Positions 1-7,698 of a stretch of 64,000 nt of DNA are shown here, one piece after another. Within the stretch, counting starts at the first letter, position 1. Each line of letters starts with the position of its first letter. The translations under genes and the position numbers were made by a program. This DNA is from Natrinema salaciae (GTDB lineage Archaea; Halobacteriota; Halobacteria; Halobacteriales; Natrialbaceae): the NCBI RefSeq assembly GCF_900110865.1, contig NZ_FOFD01000001.1, forward strand, positions 496,001-560,000. Reading direction: 5' to 3'. The notes beneath the pieces are model-generated. The model made no database searches, was not told where the DNA came from, and saw only the letters and a program-made list of their open reading frames with translations.

Positions 1-2
1 TC

Positions 3-389
3 GACAGCCTGACCAATCGCGGTATCGGCCAGACCACCGCTATCGGTATCGGCGGCGACCCGATCATCGGCACCGACTTCGTCGACGCCCTCGAACTGTT
101 CGAGGACGACCCCGACACCGACGCGATCGTCATGTGCGGTGAGATCGGTGGCGAAGACGAGGAGGAGGCGGCAGCGTTCATCGACGACTACGTCGACACG
201 CCGGTCGCCGGCTTCATCGCCGGCCGTACCGCACCGCCGGGCAAGCGGATGGGCCACGCCGGTGCGATCGTCTCCGGCTCGGGCACCGGGACCGCAGAGA
301 GCAAGATCAGCGCGCTCAACGACGCCGGCGTCCCCGTCGGCGACACGCCCGAGGAAGTCGCCGACCACATCGAAGAATTCCTGGCGTAA
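3..389 (+). CDS. sucD: succinate--CoA ligase (ADP-forming) alpha subunit, C-terminal part
   Basis: The frame is open from the left edge, so only the last ~128 residues are present. Succinyl-CoA synthetase interconverts succinyl-CoA and succinate with substrate-level phosphorylation in the TCA cycle; the alpha subunit binds CoA and carries the phosphohistidine. Visible are the [12 protein letters not shown] segment, CGEIGGE, and [16 protein letters not shown], whose His is the residue phosphorylated in this family. The end (HIEEFLA) matches the usual C terminus, so the gene is intact on this side. sucC would be expected upstream, outside the window. Confidence 0.97.
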   Translation, partial: DSLTNRGIGQTTAIGIGGDPIIGTDFVDALELFEDDPDTDAIVMCGEIGGEDEEEAAAFIDDYVDTPVAGFIAGRTAPPGKRMGHAGAIVSGSGTGTAESKISALNDAGVPVGDTPEEVADHIEEFLA

Positions 390-492
390 CCCCCTCGAAC
401 GATCCTGCAGGCCGCTCGTACGCGGTCTGTACGCTTTTCTCGGTTCGGACGTCCCCGGCCGTTGCTCGTTCGCACCACGTTCATGACCGTGC

Positions 493-669
493 GTGTCGTA
501 CGTCGGGCCGACCGTGCCGGTCCACCTCGAGTGTGACGTCTGCGGGGACGCGCATACGATCCCGGAGCGACCGGACGATCCGGACGCGGGCGGAACGCAC
601 TGTCCGGAGTGCGGGGGGAAACCGTTCACGGTCCATCGGAACGGGCTCACGTGGCATCCGGAGCCGTAA
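493..669 (+). CDS. small zinc-ribbon protein (58 aa)
   Basis: The product starts at GTG ([10 protein letters not shown]); a TGA in frame just upstream at 484 leaves no earlier start. It has two knuckles, CDVCG near residues 16-20 and CPECGG near 37-42, the paired CPxCG-type pattern of the many tiny haloarchaeal zinc proteins. The rest is short and acidic with no catalytic domain. Such proteins are mostly of unknown role; binding to protein or nucleic acid is inference. It is oriented like sucD but separated by about 100 bp. The paired cysteine motifs in such a short frame are the main reason to accept it. Confidence 0.75.
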   Translation: MSYVGPTVPVHLECDVCGDAHTIPERPDDPDAGGTHCPECGGKPFTVHRNGLTWHPEP

Positions 670-787
670 TCGCGCTCGAGAGGGGATCACGCGGCCGTCG
701 AGAAAACGAGTACGTATCGGGGGCGGAGCGTGGTGATCGATCGCGCCGGCGCGGCGACACCGGTGATTCGGCGAGCGGAGACGGTGG

Positions 788-1549
788 CTATCGGAACAGC
801 CGGCCGGGGAACGATCGAAGCCGGCCGAAGAGGCCCCGTGATTCGTCGGCGGCCGTGAGGCCGTCATCGCCGTCCGTACTGTCGGTATCGTCGTCGGCGT
901 CTCCGGTCGCAGTGGTGTCGCTCGCCGCGTCAGCAGACTTCGTCTGACTCGCCGAGGCCGCGTCGTCCCCGGTCGTAACGGCGATACTCGAGTTCGACAC
1001 GACCTCGCGGTCGGACCCGGAGCCGGCGTTGTCCCCGGTCTCACCGTTGGCCGTGGTCTCGGTCTCGGAAGCGATCTCCGCGTCCCCGCCGATCAGTTCG
1101 GACGCAGTGACGTCGTTCGTCTCGGTGGGCTCGTCACCGTCGGAGTCCTCGGTCTCCACCCAGAGGAACTCCTCGCCTTTCGTGCGGCCGGTCAACAGGA
1201 GGTCCGCGATCTCGTCGTCGTCGGCCAGCAGCTCGTCGGCAATCTCCGGCTCCGGTTCCGGCTCGTCCGCGCTCGCGATGATGTCAGCCGGACTCTCGTC
1301 GGCGAGAACGGCGTCGGCACCGCCGTCGTCGACCGCGTCGGCGCGGAGCTGTTCGAAGACGTCGGCGGCCGTCCTGTCCTCGACGCCCTCGGCCGTCTCC
1401 CCGTCGGTGGTCTCGTCCTCGTCCGGCGAAGTGGACCGACGTTCGTCCCCCGCGTCGTCGGTCTCGAACTCCCCGAACAGGTCGTCGACGCTCGAGCCGA
1501 TGTCGAACGCGCCGTCCCCCCGATTGGTGTCTATTGTGCTATCTGTCAT
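788..1549 (-). CDS. acidic low-complexity protein, unknown function (253 aa)
   Basis: The start chosen is MTDSTIDTNR; a frame extension of ten residues lacks support because a TATA-like stretch and an inverted repeat lie there. The protein is dominated by Asp, Glu, Ser and Thr with no transmembrane segment. An N-terminal element (FDIGSSVDDLFGEF) and a basic amphipathic end (LFGRLRSFPGRLFR) are the only structured-looking parts; the middle contains EADRTKGEEFLW-like hydrophobic patches around ADLLLTGRTKGEEFLW. This is reminiscent of haloarchaeal proteins that bind partners through short linear motifs, but I do not recognise the family. It stands alone on the minus strand. Confidence 0.7.
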   Translation of the reverse strand: MTDSTIDTNRGDGAFDIGSSVDDLFGEFETDDAGDERRSTSPDEDETTDGETAEGVEDRTAADVFEQLRADAVDDGGADAVLADESPADIIASADEPEPEPEIADELLADDDEIADLLLTGRTKGEEFLWVETEDSDGDEPTETNDVTASELIGGDAEIASETETTANGETGDNAGSGSDREVVSNSSIAVTTGDDAASASQTKSADAASDTTATGDADDDTDSTDGDDGLTAADESRGLFGRLRSFPGRLFR

Positions 1550-1560
1550 GTACTCGCTTC

Positions 1561-1580
1561 TGTGATACTGGATTATCACA
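1561..1580 (-). promoter_or_regulatory. imperfect palindrome at the predicted start of transcription
   Basis: TGTGATACTGGATTATCACA has perfect 7-bp arms (TGTGATA/TATCACA) around a 6-bp centre. It lies 12 bp upstream of the acidic protein's ATG (1549) and just downstream of the A/T-rich box at about 1586-1595. A factor bound here would cover the transcription start, which suits a repressor. No experimental support. Confidence 0.4.
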
Positions 1581-1598
1581 CGACTTTAATTTTTGGAA

Positions 1599-1625
1599 TT
1601 TTCTCAGTCACGATAGATGAGAAAA
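1599..1625. repeat. 8-bp perfect inverted repeat upstream of the acidic protein gene
   Basis: TTTTCTCA and TGAGAAAA are separated by 11 bp. The element lies upstream of the presumed promoter, where haloarchaeal activators or repressors often bind; it could equally form a small hairpin. Confidence 0.35.
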
Positions 1626-1925
1626 GTGACGTATTAGTGTACTGGCCGTCGGCGGTGTTCGACGGTCACAGAATTTGACAACTGGACAGGAACGTAGCGC
1701 TTCGCCACACGATTTGGAGACTCAGGGTTCGAGACAGGAAGCGGCGTATTCGATCGGCCAACCCACCCACGAGCGACGGGATGACGGGACCCGCTCGAAC
1801 GTTCGTGACCGAACGGACTGCGGACGTGTCATCGGCCCGCGTGCCTCGAGAACGACGCCGACGAGTTCGTCGAACCGGGGACGACGCTCGAGAATCAGTG
1901 TGGGGCCGCCGCGGGAGCCGTTCGG

Positions 1926-2840
1926 TCAGCGGGACTCGACTGGGGTCCGATCGACGAAGTCGACGATGCGCTCCGCGATCTCCTCGCCGGCGTCTTCCTG
2001 GAGGAAGTGTGCGGCCTCGTCGATCCAGACGTCCGGCTGGTCGCTCGCGGTCGGAACGAGTCCTCGCAACGGATCGCGGTTGTCGGCCGTGATCGGATCG
2101 TGCTTTGCGAACAGGACGAACGCCGGCTTCTCCCACTCGGCGAGTCGGTCCCGTGCGTTCGCGAACCGCTCGGCACCGGGGTCGTCGGGCGACTGCGGCA
2201 CGAGCCCCGGGAAGGTTCGGGCACCCGCCACGTATCGCTCGTCGGGGAACGGCGCGCGGTAGGCATCGACCACCGGCTCGGGGAGGTCGCGGTAACAGCC
2301 GTTCGCGACTAGCGTCCCGATATCGAGATCCTCGGCGGTGGCGACCATCTCCGCGAACGCGTGCCAGGTCTCGCTCATCTCCTGGGTTCCGTCGGGCAGT
2401 CCGGTATTCATCGGGACGAGCCGATCGAACCGCTCCGGCTGGTCGGCCGCCAGCGAGAGCCCGAGCAGCCCGCCCCAGTCCTGACAGACGAGGGTGATAT
2501 TCGACAGCTCGAGTTCCGCGACGAACGTCCGGAGGGCGTCGTAGTGCATCTCGACGGTGTACTCGTCTGGATCCTCGTATCTGTCGGAGCGGCCGAAGCC
2601 GATCAGGTCGGGGACGACCACGCGGCCCCGCTCGGCGAGGACGGGCATCATCTTCCGGTAGAGGAAGGACCACGTCGGTTCGCCGTGCAGGCAGAGGAAC
2701 GTCTCCTCGCCGGATTCGGTGGCCGCGTCGCCGCCGGTCTCGACGTACGCCATGCGTAGCTCGCCGACGTCGACGTACTGCGGCTCGTAGTCGAAGTCCG
2801 GCACGTCCTCGAACCGCTCCTCGGAGAGACGGATGACCAT
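1926..2840 (-). CDS. haloalkane dehalogenase-like alpha/beta-hydrolase
   Basis: A 304-residue alpha/beta-hydrolase closest in motifs to haloalkane dehalogenases, which hydrolyse carbon-halogen bonds to an alcohol and halide. The oxyanion segment LHGEPTWSFLYR is at 51-62, the nucleophile Asp121 in CQDWGG is followed by the halide-binding Trp122, a second Trp lies in the cap (Trp159), the acid is Asp248 (AKHDPIT) and the base His278 (EAAHFLQED). An Asp rather than Ser nucleophile with adjacent Trp is the family signature and separates it from esterases; epoxide hydrolases also use Asp. The start MVIRLSEERF fits the family length of about 300. Physiological substrate unknown. Confidence 0.85.
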   Translation of the reverse strand: MVIRLSEERFEDVPDFDYEPQYVDVGELRMAYVETGGDAATESGEETFLCLHGEPTWSFLYRKMMPVLAERGRVVVPDLIGFGRSDRYEDPDEYTVEMHYDALRTFVAELELSNITLVCQDWGGLLGLSLAADQPERFDRLVPMNTGLPDGTQEMSETWHAFAEMVATAEDLDIGTLVANGCYRDLPEPVVDAYRAPFPDERYVAGARTFPGLVPQSPDDPGAERFANARDRLAEWEKPAFVLFAKHDPITADNRDPLRGLVPTASDQPDVWIDEAAHFLQEDAGEEIAERIVDFVDRTPVESR

Positions 2841-3018
2841 ATGGCATGATACCGCACACCACTATTCAAACGTTGGGAAACCGACGCGAATCGCCCGTTC
2901 GTCGAAACCGACGATCACCGACGAGCGCACGCTGCTGGGCTCGAGGGCGGCTTTCAGCAGCCGTCTCCTCGGCGACGGGCCCCGAGCACCGTTCGGACGA
3001 CGTGACCATCCAAAAACG

Positions 3019-3027
3019 TTATAAATA
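3019..3027 (+). promoter_or_regulatory. TATA box of the biotin operon
   Basis: TTATAAATA is centred 25 bp upstream of the bioB GTG at 3048, preceded by a purine-rich BRE-like stretch. This is the spacing expected for a leaderless haloarchaeal transcript starting at the initiation codon and supports the GTG start. Confidence 0.6.
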
Positions 3028-3047
3028 CGTCAACCGACGCTAGGATT

Positions 3048-4151
3048 GTGGTTTACGAGACTGGAAACGAGACGGTCGACGACGCACTCGAGCGGGTGCT
3101 GGCCGGCGAGCGCCTCGATCGGACGGACGGGCTGGCGCTGATGGCCCAGCCGGTCGAGGCGCTCGCGGAGGCTGGCGCGGCCGTCCGCGATCACTTCGGT
3201 GACGGGACGGTCGACGCCTGTTCGATCGTCAACGCGAAGGCGGGCAACTGCGCCGAGGACTGTGGCTTCTGTGCGCAGTCGGTCCACTTCGACACCGGCA
3301 TCGACACCTACGGCTTCCTCGGGCCCGAGAAGATCCTCGAGGCCGCGAAGCGCGCCGAGCGCGACGGTGCCCAGCGCTTCGGCATCGTCGTCGCCGAGAA
3401 GGGCGTCTCGAAGGAACACCGCCCCGACGAGTGGGCGGAGGTCCTCGAGTCCATTCGCCTCGTCCGCGACGAGTGTGATCTCGAGGTCGACGCCTCGCTG
3501 GGCATTCTGACCGAGGAGGAGGCCGCGATCCTCGCCGCGGAGGGAATCAATCACTACAATCACAACATCGAGACCTCGCCGCGGTACTTCCCCGAGATCG
3601 TGGGCTCACACAGCTTCGAGGACCGGGTGGCGACGCTCGAGGTCGCCAAGGAGGCCGGGATGGACCTGTGTGCGGGCGTCATCCTCGGGATGGGCGAGAC
3701 GCCGACCGACCGCGTCGAGGCCGCGATCGCCCTGCAGGATATCGGCGTCTCCTCCCTGCCGGTAAACGTCCTCAATCCGGTCGCGGGGACGCCGCTGGCC
3801 GACCAGGGCGTCGACATCACGACCGCGGAGATCGTCAAGACGGTCGCGGTGTACAAACTGCTCCATCCCGACGCGCGGGTCCGCCTGACCGGCGGTCGCG
3901 AGGTCAACCTGGCACCCGACGAGCAGCACCTGCCGCTCGAGGCCGGTGCGGACGGCATTCTCACCGGCGATTACCTGACGACCGAGGGCCAGTCGCCCGG
4001 CGACGACCTCGAGATCATCGAGCGCGCGGGCCTCGAGCCCAACCGAGACACCAACGAGTTCGACCCCGAGGAAGTCAAGGCCAGACACGACAGCGCTGCG
4101 GAATCGTCGACCGAGACGGCGAGTACGGGCGCGGAACCGAGCGACGACTGA
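3048..4151 (+). CDS. bioB: biotin synthase
   Basis: A radical-SAM enzyme of 367 residues that inserts sulfur into dethiobiotin, the last step of biotin synthesis. The CxxxCxxC cluster is Cys68, Cys72 and Cys75 in AGNCAEDCGFCAQS, the bioB-specific form. Further family segments include NHYNHNIETSPRYF, CAGVILGMGET and the C-terminal LTGGREVNL region whose Arg contributes to the [2Fe-2S] site. The last ~25 residues are a Ser/Thr/Ala-rich acidic tail typical of halophilic proteins. It is the first gene of the operon, 30 bp before the BioU-like gene. GTG start supported by the TATA spacing. Confidence 0.96.
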   Translation: MVYETGNETVDDALERVLAGERLDRTDGLALMAQPVEALAEAGAAVRDHFGDGTVDACSIVNAKAGNCAEDCGFCAQSVHFDTGIDTYGFLGPEKILEAAKRAERDGAQRFGIVVAEKGVSKEHRPDEWAEVLESIRLVRDECDLEVDASLGILTEEEAAILAAEGINHYNHNIETSPRYFPEIVGSHSFEDRVATLEVAKEAGMDLCAGVILGMGETPTDRVEAAIALQDIGVSSLPVNVLNPVAGTPLADQGVDITTAEIVKTVAVYKLLHPDARVRLTGGREVNLAPDEQHLPLEAGADGILTGDYLTTEGQSPGDDLEIIERAGLEPNRDTNEFDPEEVKARHDSAAESSTETASTGAEPSDD

Positions 4152-4181
4152 CGAAGACACGATAGCAACACATCGATAAAT

Positions 4182-5240
4182 ATGAACGAAATGACGTTTG
4201 CGGTACTCGGAACCGGCGGTATCGGCCGACGAGCACTCGAAGTGAGCCAGCACAAGGACGCACTGACACCCGTCGCGGCGTGTGACCGCCACGGCGTCGC
4301 CGTCGACTTCGACGGCCTCGACGTGGACGAACTGCTCGCAGCGACGGAGGGCAACATCGACAACGAGGTCGCGACCGATGGAGGGACGGGTGCGACTGCA
4401 GCCGAAAGCGGCGTCAAACAACACGGCGAACGGAAGGGCGTCGTCGCCTCGAGTCAGGCACGCCCCAGCGAGGACCCCATTCAGGAGATCATCGACCGCG
4501 GTGATGGGATCGACGCGGTCCTGCTCGCCCTGCCGAACTACGAACACGACTTCATTCCCCGGACCGCCGACCGGTTCGCCGAGGGCGGCTACGAAGGGGT
4601 CATGATCGACGTACTCAAGCGCTCGCGCGTGATCGACATGCTCGACGACCGCAGCGACCAATTCGAGGAGGCCGGGATCACCTTCATCTGCGGGGCGGGC
4701 GCGACGCCCGGACTGTTGACCGGCGCGGCCGCGCTCGCCGCTCAATCGTTCGTCGAGGTCACGGCCGTCGACATCTGGTGGGGCGTCGGCCTCAAATCCG
4801 GCTACGAGGACAACCGCGGGACCGTCCGCGAGGACATCGCGCACCTCCCCGAGTACGACATCGAGACCGCGCGCGACCTCTCCGAGGCGGAGATCGAAGC
4901 GATACTCGACGACCACGACGGCGTCATCGAGTTCGAGGACATGGAACACGCCGACGACGTCCTGCTCGAGCGCGCCGGCATCTGCGACGCCGAGGACGTC
5001 GAGGTCGGCGGGGTCCTCGACGTTCGCAACGACGAGAAGCCGACGACGACCACGGTGCGCGTGACCGGCCGAACCTTCGACGGAGAGACGGCCACGAACA
5101 CGTTCCAGCTCGGCGACGAGACGAGCATGGAGGCCAACGTCAACGGCCCCGCACTGGGGTACCTGAAAGCCGGCGTGCGACGGAACCGCGCCGGCGAGTA
5201 CGGCGTCTTCGGCCCCGCCGAACTGATGCCCGGATTCTGA
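4182..5240 (+). CDS. bioU: saccharopine-dehydrogenase-like Rossmann protein, probable BioU
   Basis: A 352-residue protein with an N-terminal dinucleotide-binding motif (AVLGTGGIGRRAL, residues 7-19) and a saccharopine/homoserine-dehydrogenase-like fold. It sits between bioB and bioF, and no DAPA aminotransferase (bioA) is in the operon. Known biology: BioU of cyanobacteria replaces BioA by donating the amino group of its own lysine to the 8-amino-7-oxononanoate product of BioF, using NAD(P)H and then CO2, in a single-turnover reaction; I recall haloarchaeal homologues. Lys146 in IDVLKRSR, at the end of a strand facing the Rossmann domain, is my candidate for the sacrificial lysine. Family and context are solid; the lysine assignment is inference. 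Confidence 0.8.
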   Translation: MNEMTFAVLGTGGIGRRALEVSQHKDALTPVAACDRHGVAVDFDGLDVDELLAATEGNIDNEVATDGGTGATAAESGVKQHGERKGVVASSQARPSEDPIQEIIDRGDGIDAVLLALPNYEHDFIPRTADRFAEGGYEGVMIDVLKRSRVIDMLDDRSDQFEEAGITFICGAGATPGLLTGAAALAAQSFVEVTAVDIWWGVGLKSGYEDNRGTVREDIAHLPEYDIETARDLSEAEIEAILDDHDGVIEFEDMEHADDVLLERAGICDAEDVEVGGVLDVRNDEKPTTTTVRVTGRTFDGETATNTFQLGDETSMEANVNGPALGYLKAGVRRNRAGEYGVFGPAELMPGF

Positions 5241-5395
5241 GACGACACCGAGATGGCCGACTTTCGATACCGTATGACCCATAGCATCCACGACCCTCCC
5301 GCACATCATCCCGCCAGCGTCGGCGAATCGCGTCGACTCGCTCGAGCGATCCGAACCGTGAGAGTCAAACCGTGGCGTTGAGTTCTGCTAGCCGA

Positions 5396-6619
5396 ATGGC
5401 CGACCGCGGGTTCGACCTCGAGGACCGACTCGAGGCTCTCGAAGAGGACGATCTGAAACGCGCGCTATCGCCCGTCGATCGAGTCGCCGAACGCGGCTAC
5501 TTCGCCGAACCCTCGGGCGGCGAACTACCCGTACTCGACTCGGAAGAGGCGCTGGTCTTCGCCTCGAACAACTATCTCGGGCTGACCGACGACCAGCGGG
5601 TCCAGGACGCGGCCCGTCAGACCGCCGCGACCGTCGGCACGGGTGCCGGCGCGAGCCGGCTGGTCACCGGCGACACGATGGTTCACCGGGACCTGGAGCG
5701 GCTGCTCGCCGAGGTCAAGGGAACCGATCGCGCGCTGGCCTTTTCGTCCGGATACGCCGCGAACGTCGGGACGATTACGGCGCTCGAGCCGGACGTGGTT
5801 TTCTCCGACGAGCTGAATCACGCGAGCATCGTCGACGGCTGCCGACTCGCGGGCACCGAGACCGTCGTCTACGACCACTGTGACGCCGCCAACCTGCGAT
5901 CGAAGCTCGAGGAGCGCGCGGAACGGGTCCGCGGAGACGACGGCGACCCGGACGCGGAGTCCTGGCTGATCGTCACCGACTCGGTGTTCAGCATGGACGG
6001 GACCGTCGCCCCGCTGGCGGAGATCTGCGACGCCGCCGACGCGTTCGGCGCGTGGGTGATGGTCGACGAGGCCCACGCCACGGGGCTGTACGCGAACGGC
6101 GGCGGCGTCGTGCAGGCCGAGGGGCTCGAGGACAGGGTCCAGATTCAGCTGGGAACGCTCTCGAAGGCGCTCGCCAGTCAGGGCGGCTACGTCGCCGGGA
6201 GCGCGGAGCTGATCGAGTGTCTGTGCAACGACGCGCGATCGTTCGTCTTTTCGACCGGCCTCGCGCCGCCGGCCGCCGCGGCCGCGAGCGAGGCGCTCCA
6301 CGTCGCCCGTCACGGTGGTGCTCGAGAGCGACTGTGGGAGAACGTCGCCCACCTCCGCGACGGCCTCGAGTCGATGGGGTTCGACGTCTGGGGCGACTCC
6401 CAGATCCTCCCCGTGGTCGTCGGCGATCGGACGGACGCGATCGCCCTCGCCGACGGAATCCGCGAGCGCGGCGTCGTGGTGCCGGCGATCCGGCCACCTT
6501 CGGTCCCGGCGGGGACCAGTCGACTCCGCGTCGTGCCGATGGCGACGCACGATCGGGACGACATCATCGCCTGTCTCGAGGCGTTTCGCGCGGCGGGCGA
6601 GGAGGTCGGACTGCTGTGA
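5396..6619 (+). CDS. bioF: 8-amino-7-oxononanoate synthase
   Basis: A PLP enzyme of the alpha-oxoamine synthase family (407 residues) that condenses a pimeloyl thioester with alanine. Visible are FASNNYLGLTDD, GAGASRLVTGD, the substrate His in DELNHASIVDG, MVDEAHATG, and the PLP lysine Lys257 in GTLSKALASQGGY. An in-frame GTG at 5372 would add eight residues; the ATG at 5396 (MADRGFDLEDRL) fits the family better. The last codon overlaps the GTG of bioD, indicating translational coupling. Confidence 0.95.
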   Translation: MADRGFDLEDRLEALEEDDLKRALSPVDRVAERGYFAEPSGGELPVLDSEEALVFASNNYLGLTDDQRVQDAARQTAATVGTGAGASRLVTGDTMVHRDLERLLAEVKGTDRALAFSSGYAANVGTITALEPDVVFSDELNHASIVDGCRLAGTETVVYDHCDAANLRSKLEERAERVRGDDGDPDAESWLIVTDSVFSMDGTVAPLAEICDAADAFGAWVMVDEAHATGLYANGGGVVQAEGLEDRVQIQLGTLSKALASQGGYVAGSAELIECLCNDARSFVFSTGLAPPAAAAASEALHVARHGGARERLWENVAHLRDGLESMGFDVWGDSQILPVVVGDRTDAIALADGIRERGVVVPAIRPPSVPAGTSRLRVVPMATHDRDDIIACLEAFRAAGEEVGLL

Positions 6620-7317
6620 CCGCGAGCCGACCGATCGCCGTCGTCGGCTCCGGGACGGGCGTCGGGAAGACCGTCGTTACGGCCGGACTCACGCGCCTGC
6701 TCCGCGAGGCCGGACACGACGCGCGAGCGATCAAACCGGCCCAGACCGGCCACCCGCCGGACGACGACGCCGCGTTCGTCGCCACGGCGTGTGCGGAACC
6801 CGACGCCGCGACCTGTCCGCGATATCTCGAGCCGGCGCTCGCGCCGCGAGTCGCGGCGGCGGTCGCCGACGAGGAACTCGCGTACGAGACGATCCGCGCG
6901 GCCTGCGAGCGCGAGATCGAGGCGACCCCGGTCCCGATCGTCGAGGGAATCGGTGGTCTCCGCGTCCCCCTGGCCGGCGACCGCGAGGTGATCGACCTCG
7001 TCGCCGACATCGGGGCCGCAGCGGTCGTCGTCACGCGGTCGGGACTGGGCACGCTCAACCACACCGCGCTCTCGATCGACGCGCTCGAGGATCGCGGGAT
7101 CGAGGTCTGCGCCGTCGTCGTCAACGAGTACGCTGGCGAGACGGTCGCCGAGCGGACCAACCCTGACGAACTCGAGCGGATGACCGGTCACGCGGTCGAG
7201 ACGGTGCCACCGCTTGGCGACGGTGAGCGCGACGGCGATCCGCGCGAGCTCGCTGCCGGAGTCGGCGACGCGCTCTCCCCGACGTTGCTCGAGCGACTAC
7301 CGATAGAACGTTCGTGA
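6616..7317 (+). CDS. bioD: dethiobiotin synthase
   Basis: A 233-residue ATP-dependent carboxylase/ligase that closes the ureido ring of dethiobiotin. The P-loop GSGTGVGKT is at 11-19, the substrate-lysine region AIKPAQTG follows, and VEGIGGLRVPL is the characteristic later motif. The GTG start overlaps the bioF stop by four bases (GTGA). If BioU supplies a carbamate intermediate, BioD would act on that product rather than on free diaminononanoate. It is the last gene of the operon. Confidence 0.94.
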   Translation: MTASRPIAVVGSGTGVGKTVVTAGLTRLLREAGHDARAIKPAQTGHPPDDDAAFVATACAEPDAATCPRYLEPALAPRVAAAVADEELAYETIRAACEREIEATPVPIVEGIGGLRVPLAGDREVIDLVADIGAAAVVVTRSGLGTLNHTALSIDALEDRGIEVCAVVVNEYAGETVAERTNPDELERMTGHAVETVPPLGDGERDGDPRELAAGVGDALSPTLLERLPIERS

Positions 7318-7334
7318 TCGAGCTTCGCGGCCGC

Positions 7335-7532
7335 TCAGGCCGACGGGGCCTGTGGCCCGTCGTCGACCGTCGGCGGCTCGCGTTCGGACGAAATATCGGT
7401 TACCGCCGCGTCGAGTTCGACGAGAAACGAGACCACCTCGGACTTCCGGTGTTCCACCTCGAGGTGGACGCGGAGGTCGGTCCGGTCGTCGTACGTCTCG
7501 GTACAGAGCGGGCAGCAGTGGGGGTCTGTCAT
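7335..7532 (-). CDS. C2H2-like zinc-finger protein (65 aa)
   Basis: MTDPHCCPLCTETYDDR begins the protein; a single finger with Cys-x2-Cys and the later His pair of RVHLEVEH gives a C2H2 pattern, followed by an alpha-helical region and an acidic tail. An upstream in-frame start (five extra residues) is possible. Function unknown; single-finger archaeal proteins of this size may bind DNA or protein. It faces the end of bioD, only 17 bp away, on the opposite strand. Confidence 0.75.
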   Translation of the reverse strand: MTDPHCCPLCTETYDDRTDLRVHLEVEHRKSEVVSFLVELDAAVTDISSEREPPTVDDGPQAPSA

Positions 7533-7698
7533 TCGGCCGGTCACCACGAGAAACTCACACCGTTTAGCGACGTAATAGTGTCGATCAATCTATGTATAGA
7601 TATATTCGAGATGAATAAAACTCGGTTGTTCGGACGGGTCCAGCGACGGCCCGTTCGACGCGGTCGAAAGCGATCGATCGGCGGGACGGCGTCCGCGA

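Larger units (their letters stand above)
1550..1925. other. intergenic, 376 bp, with regulatory-looking repeats
   Basis: No convincing gene on either strand. The first 80 bp hold a TATA-like A/T run (about 1586-1595 for the minus-strand gene) and two inverted repeats listed separately. The remainder, between the acidic protein gene and the end of the dehalogenase gene, shows nothing recognisable. Confidence 0.5.
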
